Assembly: GCA_964384675.1 (NCBI GenBank)
Contig: CAYLNK010000373.1
Location: 1-5,838, forward strand
Direction of reading: 5' to 3'
DNA length: 5,838 bases
From: CAYLNK01 sp964384675
Lineage (GTDB): Bacteria > Acidobacteriota > Thermoanaerobaculia > UBA5066
The translations under genes and the position numbers were made by a program. Of this stretch, positions 1 to 5,838 are shown piece after piece. Below the pieces are notes generated by a model. It was not told where the DNA came from, ran no database searches, and worked only from the letters and a program-made list of their open reading frames with translations. How positions within the stretch are numbered: position 1 is the first letter of the stretch; each line of letters starts with the position of its first letter.

Positions 1-1
1 G

Positions 2-1189
2 CCGCGCTACGGCAACGCGCCGGAGGAGCTGGTGCCGTACCGCCGGGCGACGCCGAACCAGCGCTACTTCACCGAGGTGCAGCCCTTCCTGGGGCCGGGG
101 CGCGACGATCCGCCGCCGGCGGGGCTGAAGAGCCTCCGGATCGGCGTCCTGGCGCCGGCGCCCGCCTCCGTCGACGGAGCGCGGGGCGGGATGATGCGCC
201 GCGGCATCGAGCTGGCCGTCGAGGAGGCGAACGCGGCCCGGCGCCCCGGCGATCTCCCGTTCGAGCTCGTGGTTCGCGAGGACGCGCCCCTCTGGGGGAG
301 CGCCGCGAACATCATGGTCGACCTCGCCTTCACCGAGGGCGTCCTCGCCGTGATCGGAAGCGTCGACGGCACCGCCACGCACGTCGCGCTGCGCGTCGGC
401 CTGAAGGCCGAGGTGATGATGGTGAACACGGCGTCCTCCGACCAGACGATGACCGAGACGAACATCCCGTGGCTGATCCGCGTCTTCCCCGACGACCGGC
501 AGCACGGCTACCAGCTCGCGACGATGGTGGTGAAGGAGAGAGGGAGCAAGCGGATCGCCGTCCTCAGGAGCAACGACCGCTACGCCCGGATGGGGATCCG
601 GCTCTTCAACGACTCGGCCCGCCGCCTCGGCGTGCCGATCCGCCAGGAGATGCGCTTCGTGCCGGGCGACGGCGGCTTCGACACGGCGATCGAGCGGATC
701 CGCGCGATCGACCCGGACGCGGTCGTCCTCTGGGGAGAGGCCGCGGACGCGGGGCGGGCCGCGGCGGCGCTCCGGAAGGCCGGGATCCACGCGCCGCTCT
801 TCGGGCCCGATCGCCTCCTCGACCCGGTCTACCTGAAGGAGGCCGGCGCGGCAGCCGAGGGGACGACGGTGACCTTCCCGATGAGGCTCGGCCGGACGGA
901 CGAAGCGTGGACCGCATTCGAGCGCCGGTTCCGGGAGCGCTGGGGGACGGCTCCCGACTACTTCGCCGCCTACGCCTACGACGGCGCGCGCCTGACGATC
1001 GACGCGATCCGCGAGGCGGGACCGAACCGGATCCGGATCCACGACGCCCTCTACGCGCTCGCCACGTACGACGGGGTCTCGGGGCGGATGCGCTTCGACC
1101 CGACCCTGAACAACCTCGCCCCGCTCCACGTCTACCGGGTCTCGGGAGGCGCCTTCGTGCCGCTCGAGCGCCGGGTGGCGTCGCGATAG
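2..1189 (+). CDS. ABC transporter substrate-binding protein, type I periplasmic-binding fold, 5' end outside window
   Basis: Binds a small solute, in this family often an amino acid or related compound, outside the inner membrane for an ABC importer or sensor; the ligand is not predictable here. Residue numbers count from the GTG at 32. The first beta strand and following helix are LRIGVLAP (35-42) and RRGIELAVEEANAA (56-69). Next come WGS (88-90), the strand AVIGSVDGTATH (106-117), the likely ligand loop TASSD (133-137), PWLIRVFPDDRQ (146-157), second-lobe strands IAVLRSNDRYA (175-185) and AVVLWGEA (230-237), the helix region YFAAYAYDGA (310-319) and GRMRFDP (351-357). The GTG at 32 has a GGAGGAG (22-28) before it, but the frame stays open to the window edge as PRYGNAPEEL. 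The segment RYGNAPEELVPY followed by GPGR resembles the N-terminal region of related proteins as I recall them, and no signal peptide follows the GTG. The true start and signal are therefore probably upstream. No permease or ATPase gene is in the window. Family assignment is firm; ligand and start are not. Confidence 0.86.
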   Translation, partial: PRYGNAPEELVPYRRATPNQRYFTEVQPFLGPGRDDPPPAGLKSLRIGVLAPAPASVDGARGGMMRRGIELAVEEANAARRPGDLPFELVVREDAPLWGSAANIMVDLAFTEGVLAVIGSVDGTATHVALRVGLKAEVMMVNTASSDQTMTETNIPWLIRVFPDDRQHGYQLATMVVKERGSKRIAVLRSNDRYARMGIRLFNDSARRLGVPIRQEMRFVPGDGGFDTAIERIRAIDPDAVVLWGEAADAGRAAAALRKAGIHAPLFGPDRLLDPVYLKEAGAAAEGTTVTFPMRLGRTDEAWTAFERRFRERWGTAPDYFAAYAYDGARLTIDAIREAGPNRIRIHDALYALATYDGVSGRMRFDPTLNNLAPLHVYRVSGGAFVPLERRVASR

Positions 1190-1192
1190 ACG

Positions 1193-2029
1193 ATGCTCGC
1201 CGCCGCGCTGGTCATCGGGCTCCTCCTCCCGCCGGACGAGCCGGACGCCGCTTCCATCCGGAGAGGGGCGCTCGCCGCCGTGGCGGAGGCGAACGCCGCG
1301 GCCGGCCCCGCGGTGGTCCTGAAGATCCGCGGGCGAGTGGGCCCGTGGGGGAGCGACGCGGCGGAGGCGGCCCGGCTCGTGGAGGAGGATGGCGCCTCGA
1401 TCCTCCTCGCGCCGCCTGACGGGGCGGCGACGCACCTCGTCCTGCAGGTCTCGGGGCGGACCGGCGTCCCGGTCGTGACGCTCTGCGCCGACACGTCGGT
1501 CACACGGACCTCCGTGCCGTGGGTCGTGCGCATCGTCCCGTCGACCGTCGATCAGGCCCGCGGCGTCTTCTCCAGGGCCCGCGTCGTGCAGTGGCTGGCG
1601 ATCGTCCCGGCCGCGAGGGCGGGTCGGGAGGCGGCACGCGACCTCCTGGCGGCCGCGGGCGAGCGGTTACGCCTCGAGACGCTCGAGGCGGGCTCCTGGT
1701 CGAACCGGGACGACCTCCGGCAGCGACTGTCGGCCGCCGGGCCCGAGGCGGTCCTGGTCTGGCTCGCGACCGCGCGGGAGGGGGGCGTCGTCGCCGCTCT
1801 CCGGGCCGTGGGCTACACCGGGAGCGTGGTGAGGCGGTCGCAGGCCGCGGCCCCGCTCGAGGCGTACGCCCGCGACGCGGCCGGTCTCGCCGTTCGCGTC
1901 CTGCGCGGACCGCACGGGTCCGAGCCTCGCCTCGCCTTCCCGTTCACCGGCACGTTCGTCGGCGCGACCGGCCGCCTGACCTTCGACCCGAACGGAAATC
2001 GCATCCTCGTGAGGAGCTCGCCATCATGA
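1193..2029 (+). CDS. Short divergent paralog of the upstream substrate-binding protein
   Basis: A 278-residue protein with the same fold as its neighbour, shorter than the usual 350-400 residues. Matching landmarks are IRRGALAAVAEANAAAG (22-38), PWGSDAAE (51-58), PDGAATHLVLQV (75-86), the loop TLCAD (96-100), PWVVRIVP (109-116), EAVLVWLATA (185-194) with AALRAVGYTG (201-210), and ATGRLTFDPNGN (258-269). Between the last two blocks the neighbour has about 60 more residues, including its Tyr-rich helix region, which are missing here. The hydrophobic start (residues 2-12, no Lys or Arg before it) could be a weak signal peptide, but it also aligns with the first beta strand of the fold. A longer start is impossible because the in-frame TAG of the first gene is two codons upstream. 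No good ribosome-binding site is seen, so translation is probably coupled. The ligand loop differs (Cys98-Ala99 in place of Ser-Ser). It may be an accessory or non-transport binding protein, or a decaying duplicate; the clean open frame and typical codon use argue against a pseudogene. Confidence 0.8.
   Translation: MLAAALVIGLLLPPDEPDAASIRRGALAAVAEANAAAGPAVVLKIRGRVGPWGSDAAEAARLVEEDGASILLAPPDGAATHLVLQVSGRTGVPVVTLCADTSVTRTSVPWVVRIVPSTVDQARGVFSRARVVQWLAIVPAARAGREAARDLLAAAGERLRLETLEAGSWSNRDDLRQRLSAAGPEAVLVWLATAREGGVVAALRAVGYTGSVVRRSQAAAPLEAYARDAAGLAVRVLRGPHGSEPRLAFPFTGTFVGATGRLTFDPNGNRILVRSSPS
2011..2016 (+). promoter_or_regulatory. Ribosome-binding site for the DAHP synthase gene
   Basis: GAGGAG lies 9 bases before the ATG at 2026 and 12 bases before a second in-frame ATG at 2029. 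The spacing favours the first ATG, which also forms the ATGA overlap with the preceding stop. It lies inside the end of the preceding gene and is the best Shine-Dalgarno match among the internal gene starts of this cluster. Confidence 0.6.
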
Positions 2030-2901
2030 TGCCCCGCCTTCCCGACCTGAAGGTCACTCGCACCACGCACCCGGGCTTCGCGAAGCCGCCGTCGACGCGA
2101 CCGGTCGTGGCGGGCGGCGTGACGATCGGGGGCGGTGTGCCGGTCGTGATCGCCGGACCGTGCACGGTCGAGAGCCGCGCGCAGACGCTGGACATCGCCC
2201 GCGCGGTCCGCGCGGCGGGCGCCACGATGCTCCGTGGCGGCGCGTACAAGCCTCGCACCAGCCCCTACTCCTTCCAGGGGCTGGGGCCGCAGGGTCTGGA
2301 GATCCTCGCGGAGGCGCGTGCCGAGACCGGGCTCCCGATCGTGACCGAGGTGCTCGACCCGCGCCTCGTGGAGCGGGTCGGAGCGGTGGCGGACGTCCTC
2401 CAGATCGGGTCGCGGAGCATGCAGAACTTCCCGCTCCTCGTGGAGGTCGGCCGCTTCGGCAAGCCGGTGCTCCTGAAACGCGGGTTCGGCGCGACCGTGG
2501 AGGAGTGGATCTACGCCGCGGAATACGTGGCCCTCGCCGGGACGCTCGACATCCTGATGTGCGAGCGCGGGATCCGGACCTTCGCGAACGGGGCGTACGA
2601 CCGCGCGACGCTCGACCTGGCGGCGGTCCACGCGGTGCGCGAGCTGACGCCGTTCCCGATCGTGGTCGATCCGACGCACGCCGCCGGTCACGCGGACCTG
2701 GTGCCGGCGCTGGCGGCGGCCAGCCTCGGCATCGGCGTGCACGGGCTCCTCGTCGAGGTGGTCCTCCCGGGTGTCGACCGCGACCGGATCCTCTGTGACG
2801 GACGGCAGGGGGTGACGCCGGACGTGCTCGGAGCGATCGTGCGGGCCGGCGAAGCTCTTGCCGTCGACGCGTCGTCCGGTTCACCATCGCCGGCGCGATG
2901 A
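2026..2901 (+). CDS. aroF: 3-deoxy-7-phosphoheptulonate (DAHP) synthase, type I-beta, no regulatory domain
   Basis: Cytoplasmic enzyme condensing phosphoenolpyruvate with erythrose 4-phosphate to DAHP, the first step of the shikimate pathway to aromatic amino acids. The 291 residues form one TIM-barrel domain with the motifs of the type I-beta/KDO8P synthase family: IAGPCTVES (42-50), LRGGAYKPRTSPYSFQGLG (69-87), QIGSRSMQNF (126-135), VLLKRGF (148-154), CERGIRTF (179-186), VDPTHAAG (214-221), LLVEV (241-245) and CDGRQ (257-261). By comparison with the Thermotoga maritima enzyme the metal ligands would be Cys46, His218, Glu244 and Asp258, all present. Only about 38 residues precede the barrel, so the N-terminal ferredoxin-like domain that gives feedback inhibition in T. 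maritima, and the chorismate mutase domain of Bacillus forms, are absent. The enzyme is probably not feedback-inhibited through such a domain. Odd points are EVV instead of the usual EVH after the metal Glu, and GSRSMQN instead of the common GARNMQN. A frame extension upstream to 1519 is an artefact. The ATG at 2026 overlaps the preceding stop and has a good ribosome-binding site. Confidence 0.95.
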   Translation: MMPRLPDLKVTRTTHPGFAKPPSTRPVVAGGVTIGGGVPVVIAGPCTVESRAQTLDIARAVRAAGATMLRGGAYKPRTSPYSFQGLGPQGLEILAEARAETGLPIVTEVLDPRLVERVGAVADVLQIGSRSMQNFPLLVEVGRFGKPVLLKRGFGATVEEWIYAAEYVALAGTLDILMCERGIRTFANGAYDRATLDLAAVHAVRELTPFPIVVDPTHAAGHADLVPALAAASLGIGVHGLLVEVVLPGVDRDRILCDGRQGVTPDVLGAIVRAGEALAVDASSGSPSPAR

Positions 2902-3719
2902 AGGTACGGGTCGACGGCGCGGAGCTCTTCTGCTCGACGATCGGAAGCGGTCCGGTGTGTCTGGTCCCGAGCGGCATCGGCACGCGACCCTTCGAGCGGC
3001 AGCTCCTCCCGCCCCTGAGCGAGCGCTACACGCTCGTCGTCGTCGACCCGCGCGGGAGCGGGCGCTCGACCGGGAACGCGTCCGACGTCACGTTCGACCT
3101 CCTCGCCGACGACTTCGACGCCGTCCGGCGCGGCCTCGGTGCGGAGCGCGTGATGGTCCTCGGCCACTCGATCATGGGCGTCGTCGCGATCGAATACGGC
3201 CGGCGCCGCCCCGGGAGCGTCTCCCACGTGATCGCGGTCGGGACACCGCCTCACGGCGACATGGCCCGCCTCGCGGCGGAGGCCGCGGCGTTCTTCGAGG
3301 CGGACGCGTCGGAGGAGCGGAAGAGCGTGTTGCGGGAGAGCCTCGCGGCGCTCCCGAAAGACCCGCCGATCGGCGCGGTGCTGCTGGCGCAGACGCCGAA
3401 GCGGTTCTTCGATCCCCGCTTCGATGCCGCCCCGCTCTTCGCCGGGGCCGAGCTCCGTCCGGACTTCCTTCGTCACGTCCTCGGGACGCTCGTCCCCGAC
3501 TGGGACGTCGCGGCTGCGGCGGGACCGTCGCCCGTGCCGATCCTGGTGGCGATGGGACGCCACGACTACACGGTCCCGCACGTCCTCTGGAACGGGATCC
3601 CGGAGCGCGTGCCCGGCGTCACCGTGAAGCTGTTCGAGAGAAGCGGGCACCAGCCGTTCTTCGAGGAGCCGGAGCGGTTCGCCGCCGCCGTCGCGGAGTG
3701 GACCGGCGAACCGCGCTGA
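2898..3719 (+). CDS. Alpha/beta hydrolase
   Basis: A 273-residue single-domain hydrolase of the alpha/beta fold with no signal peptide, so probably cytoplasmic. The first strands and turn are CLVPSGIGT (21-29) and LVVVDPRGSGRS (46-57). The nucleophile elbow is LGHSIMGVVAIEY (88-100) with Ser91. A helical lid runs over about 120-200. The likely acid is Asp223 in MGRHDYTVP (219-227) and the catalytic His is His251 in SGHQPFFEEPERF (249-261). The DPRGSGRS turn and the GRHDYTVP acid motif resemble proline iminopeptidase-like and related hydrolases, but the HGGPG motif of those peptidases is replaced by PSGIG, so peptidase activity is doubtful. The elbow reads G-H-S-I-M-G rather than G-x-S-x-G. 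The ATG overlaps the DAHP synthase stop (ATGA), and no Shine-Dalgarno sequence precedes it, which points to coupled translation. Family is firm; substrate is unknown. A role in aromatic metabolism is suggested only by position. Confidence 0.88.
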   Translation: MKVRVDGAELFCSTIGSGPVCLVPSGIGTRPFERQLLPPLSERYTLVVVDPRGSGRSTGNASDVTFDLLADDFDAVRRGLGAERVMVLGHSIMGVVAIEYGRRRPGSVSHVIAVGTPPHGDMARLAAEAAAFFEADASEERKSVLRESLAALPKDPPIGAVLLAQTPKRFFDPRFDAAPLFAGAELRPDFLRHVLGTLVPDWDVAAAAGPSPVPILVAMGRHDYTVPHVLWNGIPERVPGVTVKLFERSGHQPFFEEPERFAAAVAEWTGEPR

Positions 3720-3727
3720 CGGGCCGG

Positions 3728-5836
3728 CTACTTCTTTCCCTTCCCCTCCGGCGCCAGCATCCCGAGCTGCCACATCAGGAAGATCCGCTGGTCGGCCACG
3801 TCTCGCGCCCTTAGGTCGAGCGGCTTGCCCTGCCCGTGCCCCGCCTCCCGGTCGACCCACAGGAGGATCGGCTTCTCCTTCGGGTCCGAGGCGCTTTCGG
3901 CCTGGAGGAGGGCCGTCATCTTCCGCGCGTGGAGCGGGTGGACGCGGGCGTCGTTCTCCCCCGCGGTGAGGAGGACGGCCGGGTATTTCGTCCCCTTCTT
4001 CACGTTCTGGTACGGCGAGTAGGCGCGCAGGAAGCGGAACTGCTCGGCGCTCTCGGCGCTGCCGTACTCGGGCACCCAGTAGCGGGCCATCAGGAAGCCC
4101 TGGTAGCGGAGCATGTCGAGGAGAGGAACGGCGCTGATCACGGCGCCGAAGAGCTCCGGGCGCTGCGTGAGCGCGGCTCCGGTGAGGAGGCCGCCGTTGG
4201 AGCCGCCGGCGATGGCGAGCTTCGCGGGGCTCGTCACCTTCTCCGCGACGAGCCACTCGGCGGCGCCGATGAAGTCGTCGAAGACGTTCTGCTTCTTCTC
4301 GAGCATCCCGGCCTCGTGCCACGCGTCGCCGTACTCGCCGCCGCCGCGAAGGCAGGCGAGGGCGTAGACGCCGCCGGCCTCGAACCACGGGAAGAGCGTC
4401 GCGCTGAAGGAGGGGGTCTCGCTCACGTTGAAGCCGCCGTAGCCGGTCAGGAGCGTCGGGTTGGCGCCGTCGCGCTTCAGCCCCTTCTTCGACACCAGGA
4501 ACATCGGCACACGCGTGCCGTCCTTGGACCTGAAGAAGACCTGCTTCACCTCCACCAGGGACGGGTCGACGGGCACCTTCGGCCGCTCCCACAGCTCCAC
4601 GCGCTTCGTGGCGAGATCCACCCGGTAGACCCCGGACGGCTCGTTGAACGACGTGTAGGTGAGGAACGCCTCGGTGCGGTCGTCCGAGGTGCGGAGCGAC
4701 GCCGAGCCGATCCCCGGAAGGGGCAGCTCGCCGAGCGGACGGCCGTCCAGCGCGTACAGCTCGATCCGCGAGACGGCGTCCTTCAGGAGGTTCACGGCGA
4801 GGAGGCCGCGCGCGAGCGAGACGCTGCGGATGGTGACGTCCTTCCGCTCCGGGATCAGCTCCTTCCACCGTTCGCGCCGCGGGTCGTTCAGGTCGACGGC
4901 GACGACCTTGCCGTTCTTGGCCCCCTCGGTCGTGTGGAGGAAGAGCGTGTCGCCGAGGACGTCCGCGCTGTTGCTGCCGGTGCCGCCGGCGATCACCTCC
5001 GTCCGCGCGAAGTCGCCGGTGCGCGCCCAGCGGTCGAGGTCGATCGCGAAGACGTCGTTCGAGGAGGTGCCGGTGAAGTACGACAGGATCCCCCAGCGTC
5101 CATCGCGGCTGGTCTGGAAATACGGGCCGTAGGTCGTCGCGAGCTTCGCGTTCTCCTCCTTCCGGTACTGTCGGAAGAGGAGGACGTCCTGCCGCGGATG
5201 CGAACCGAGGCGGTGGAACTTCACCTGGCCCGAGTACGGGTCCTTGGCGCTCTCGAGGTTGCGGTAGAAGAAGCCGGAGGAATCCGGGAGCCAGCTCGCG
5301 GCCACGACCTTCGACGGGATCTCGTCGGCGAGCCAGCGCCCGGTGTCGACGTCCAGCACGTTCAGCGTGGCGTTCTCGTCCCCGGCCCGGTACGAGCCGA
5401 ACGCGAGGAGGCGGCCGGCCGGATCGGGCTCGATCCAGGAGATGGTCACGAGGCCCTTGGCGTCGAGCGCCGCGGGATCGAGGAGGAGGCGGGGCTTCCC
5501 GGCGGCTCCCTCCCTCAGGAAGACGCGGGGCTGGTTCTCGTTCCCCTCGCGCTGGAAGTAGAAGTAGCGGCCGCCGCGCATCTCGGGGGCCGAGATCGAC
5601 CCGACCTCCAGCAGCTCGCGGAGCCGGGCCTCGAGCGCCTTCCGGCCCGGCAGGCCGTCGAGCACCCGTCGCGTGTGGCCGTTCTGGGCGTCGGTCCAGG
5701 CCGCGACCTCCGGCGTGACCGCACCCTTCTCGTCTCCCTCGAGCCAGCGGTACGGGTCGACGAACGTCTCTCCGTGGAGCGTCTCCTCCACCGGACGCGC
5801 GGCGGTCGGCGGCACGGCGGCGGCGGGCGGGGCGTT
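3728..5836 (-). CDS. Prolyl oligopeptidase family serine peptidase (S9A), 5' end probably outside window
   Basis: Cleaves short peptides after proline. Residue numbers count from a GTG at 5815-5813. The N-terminal part DPYRWLEGD (20-28) and the C-terminal part (about 425-690) build the alpha/beta hydrolase domain; residues about 71-420 form the beta-propeller that restricts entry to small peptides. Catalytic residues are Ser539 in GGSNGG (537-542), Asp622 in GENDARVHP (619-627) and His660 in REAGHGQGK (656-664). Tyr459 in GYGGFN would be the oxyanion residue and Arg624 the substrate-binding Arg. Spacings between the triad residues closely match the pig enzyme (Ser554, Asp641, His680). CLRGGGEYGDAWHEAG (488-503) is another family hallmark. 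The frame is open beyond the GTG to the window edge (NAPPAAA), with no ribosome-binding site. That Ala/Pro stretch looks like a linker after a signal peptide, so a secreted or periplasmic protein starting to the right is likely. The C-terminus ends in a Lys-rich tail (GKGKK). Not part of the plus-strand operon. Confidence 0.95.
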   Translation of the reverse strand, partial: NAPPAAAVPPTAARPVEETLHGETFVDPYRWLEGDEKGAVTPEVAAWTDAQNGHTRRVLDGLPGRKALEARLRELLEVGSISAPEMRGGRYFYFQREGNENQPRVFLREGAAGKPRLLLDPAALDAKGLVTISWIEPDPAGRLLAFGSYRAGDENATLNVLDVDTGRWLADEIPSKVVAASWLPDSSGFFYRNLESAKDPYSGQVKFHRLGSHPRQDVLLFRQYRKEENAKLATTYGPYFQTSRDGRWGILSYFTGTSSNDVFAIDLDRWARTGDFARTEVIAGGTGSNSADVLGDTLFLHTTEGAKNGKVVAVDLNDPRRERWKELIPERKDVTIRSVSLARGLLAVNLLKDAVSRIELYALDGRPLGELPLPGIGSASLRTSDDRTEAFLTYTSFNEPSGVYRVDLATKRVELWERPKVPVDPSLVEVKQVFFRSKDGTRVPMFLVSKKGLKRDGANPTLLTGYGGFNVSETPSFSATLFPWFEAGGVYALACLRGGGEYGDAWHEAGMLEKKQNVFDDFIGAAEWLVAEKVTSPAKLAIAGGSNGGLLTGAALTQRPELFGAVISAVPLLDMLRYQGFLMARYWVPEYGSAESAEQFRFLRAYSPYQNVKKGTKYPAVLLTAGENDARVHPLHARKMTALLQAESASDPKEKPILLWVDREAGHGQGKPLDLRARDVADQRIFLMWQLGMLAPEGKGKK

Positions 5837-5838
5837 CG

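Noticed and set aside
22..34. GGAGGAG followed by GTG at 32 as the true start of the first gene.
   Set aside because: The match is good, but the purines are explained by two Glu codons, the frame is open to the edge with family-like sequence, and no signal peptide follows. It remains a fallback.
1028..1040. Tandem CCGGATCCGGATCC-like repeat inside the first binding-protein gene.
   Set aside because: Only two short units, explained by the codons for Arg-Ile-Arg-Ile.
469..1419. Open frame of 316 codons on the plus strand overlapping both binding-protein genes.
   Set aside because: It is an Arg/Pro/Gly-rich shadow frame across two genes with clear family motifs.
1519..2025. Upstream extension of the DAHP synthase frame by 169 codons.
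   Set aside because: The extension translates to Arg/Gly/Pro-rich sequence without family similarity and lies over the second binding-protein gene; the ATG at 2026 has a ribosome-binding site and the right family N-terminus.
3703..3727. Possible hairpin (CCGGC at 3703-3707 with GCCGG at 3723-3727) between the convergent genes.
   Set aside because: Arms of five bases with a 15-base loop and no run of T on either side; expected by chance at this GC content.
2688..4868. Long open frame of 726 codons on the minus strand, antisense to the hydrolase and out of frame with the peptidase.
   Set aside because: Its translation is dominated by Arg, Ala, Gly and Pro with no recognisable domain, and it overlaps three well-supported genes. 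Such frames are common in GC-rich DNA.

Overview
This is a GC-rich (roughly 70% by eye), gene-dense chromosomal fragment. It holds four plus-strand genes packed into one probable transcription unit, followed by one convergent minus-strand gene. No RNA gene, mobile element, CRISPR array or long repeat is visible, and no non-coding gap exceeds about 10 bases. The base composition and protein families fit an uncultured soil or sediment bacterium. Acidobacteriota and similar GC-rich lineages are plausible, but this is only an impression from protein style, because no taxonomic marker lies in the window.

Left part (2-2029): two tandem proteins of the type I periplasmic-binding fold (Leu/Ile/Val-binding, Peripla_BP_6-like). 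The first is almost full length but probably begins left of the window. The second is a shorter, divergent paralog that keeps the landmark motifs of the first (WGS, DGxATH, PWxxRxxP, GRxxFDP) but has lost about 60 residues from its second half. The two lie in the same reading frame, separated only by a TAG stop and one codon (TAG-ACG-ATG).

Middle (2026-3719): a compact type I-beta DAHP synthase (first step of the shikimate pathway) without a regulatory domain, then an alpha/beta hydrolase with an unusual nucleophile elbow. Both start in ATGA overlaps with the preceding gene, so all four plus-strand genes look translationally coupled. No promoter is visible; it would lie left of the window.

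Right part (3728-5836, minus strand): a prolyl oligopeptidase (S9A) with an intact Ser-Asp-His triad. Its N-terminus probably continues past the right edge. Its stop lies 8 bases from the hydrolase stop.

The genes do not form an obvious single pathway. The most interesting point is the in-frame tandem pair of binding proteins and its coupling to a biosynthetic enzyme. I see no clear sign of a wholly new system.
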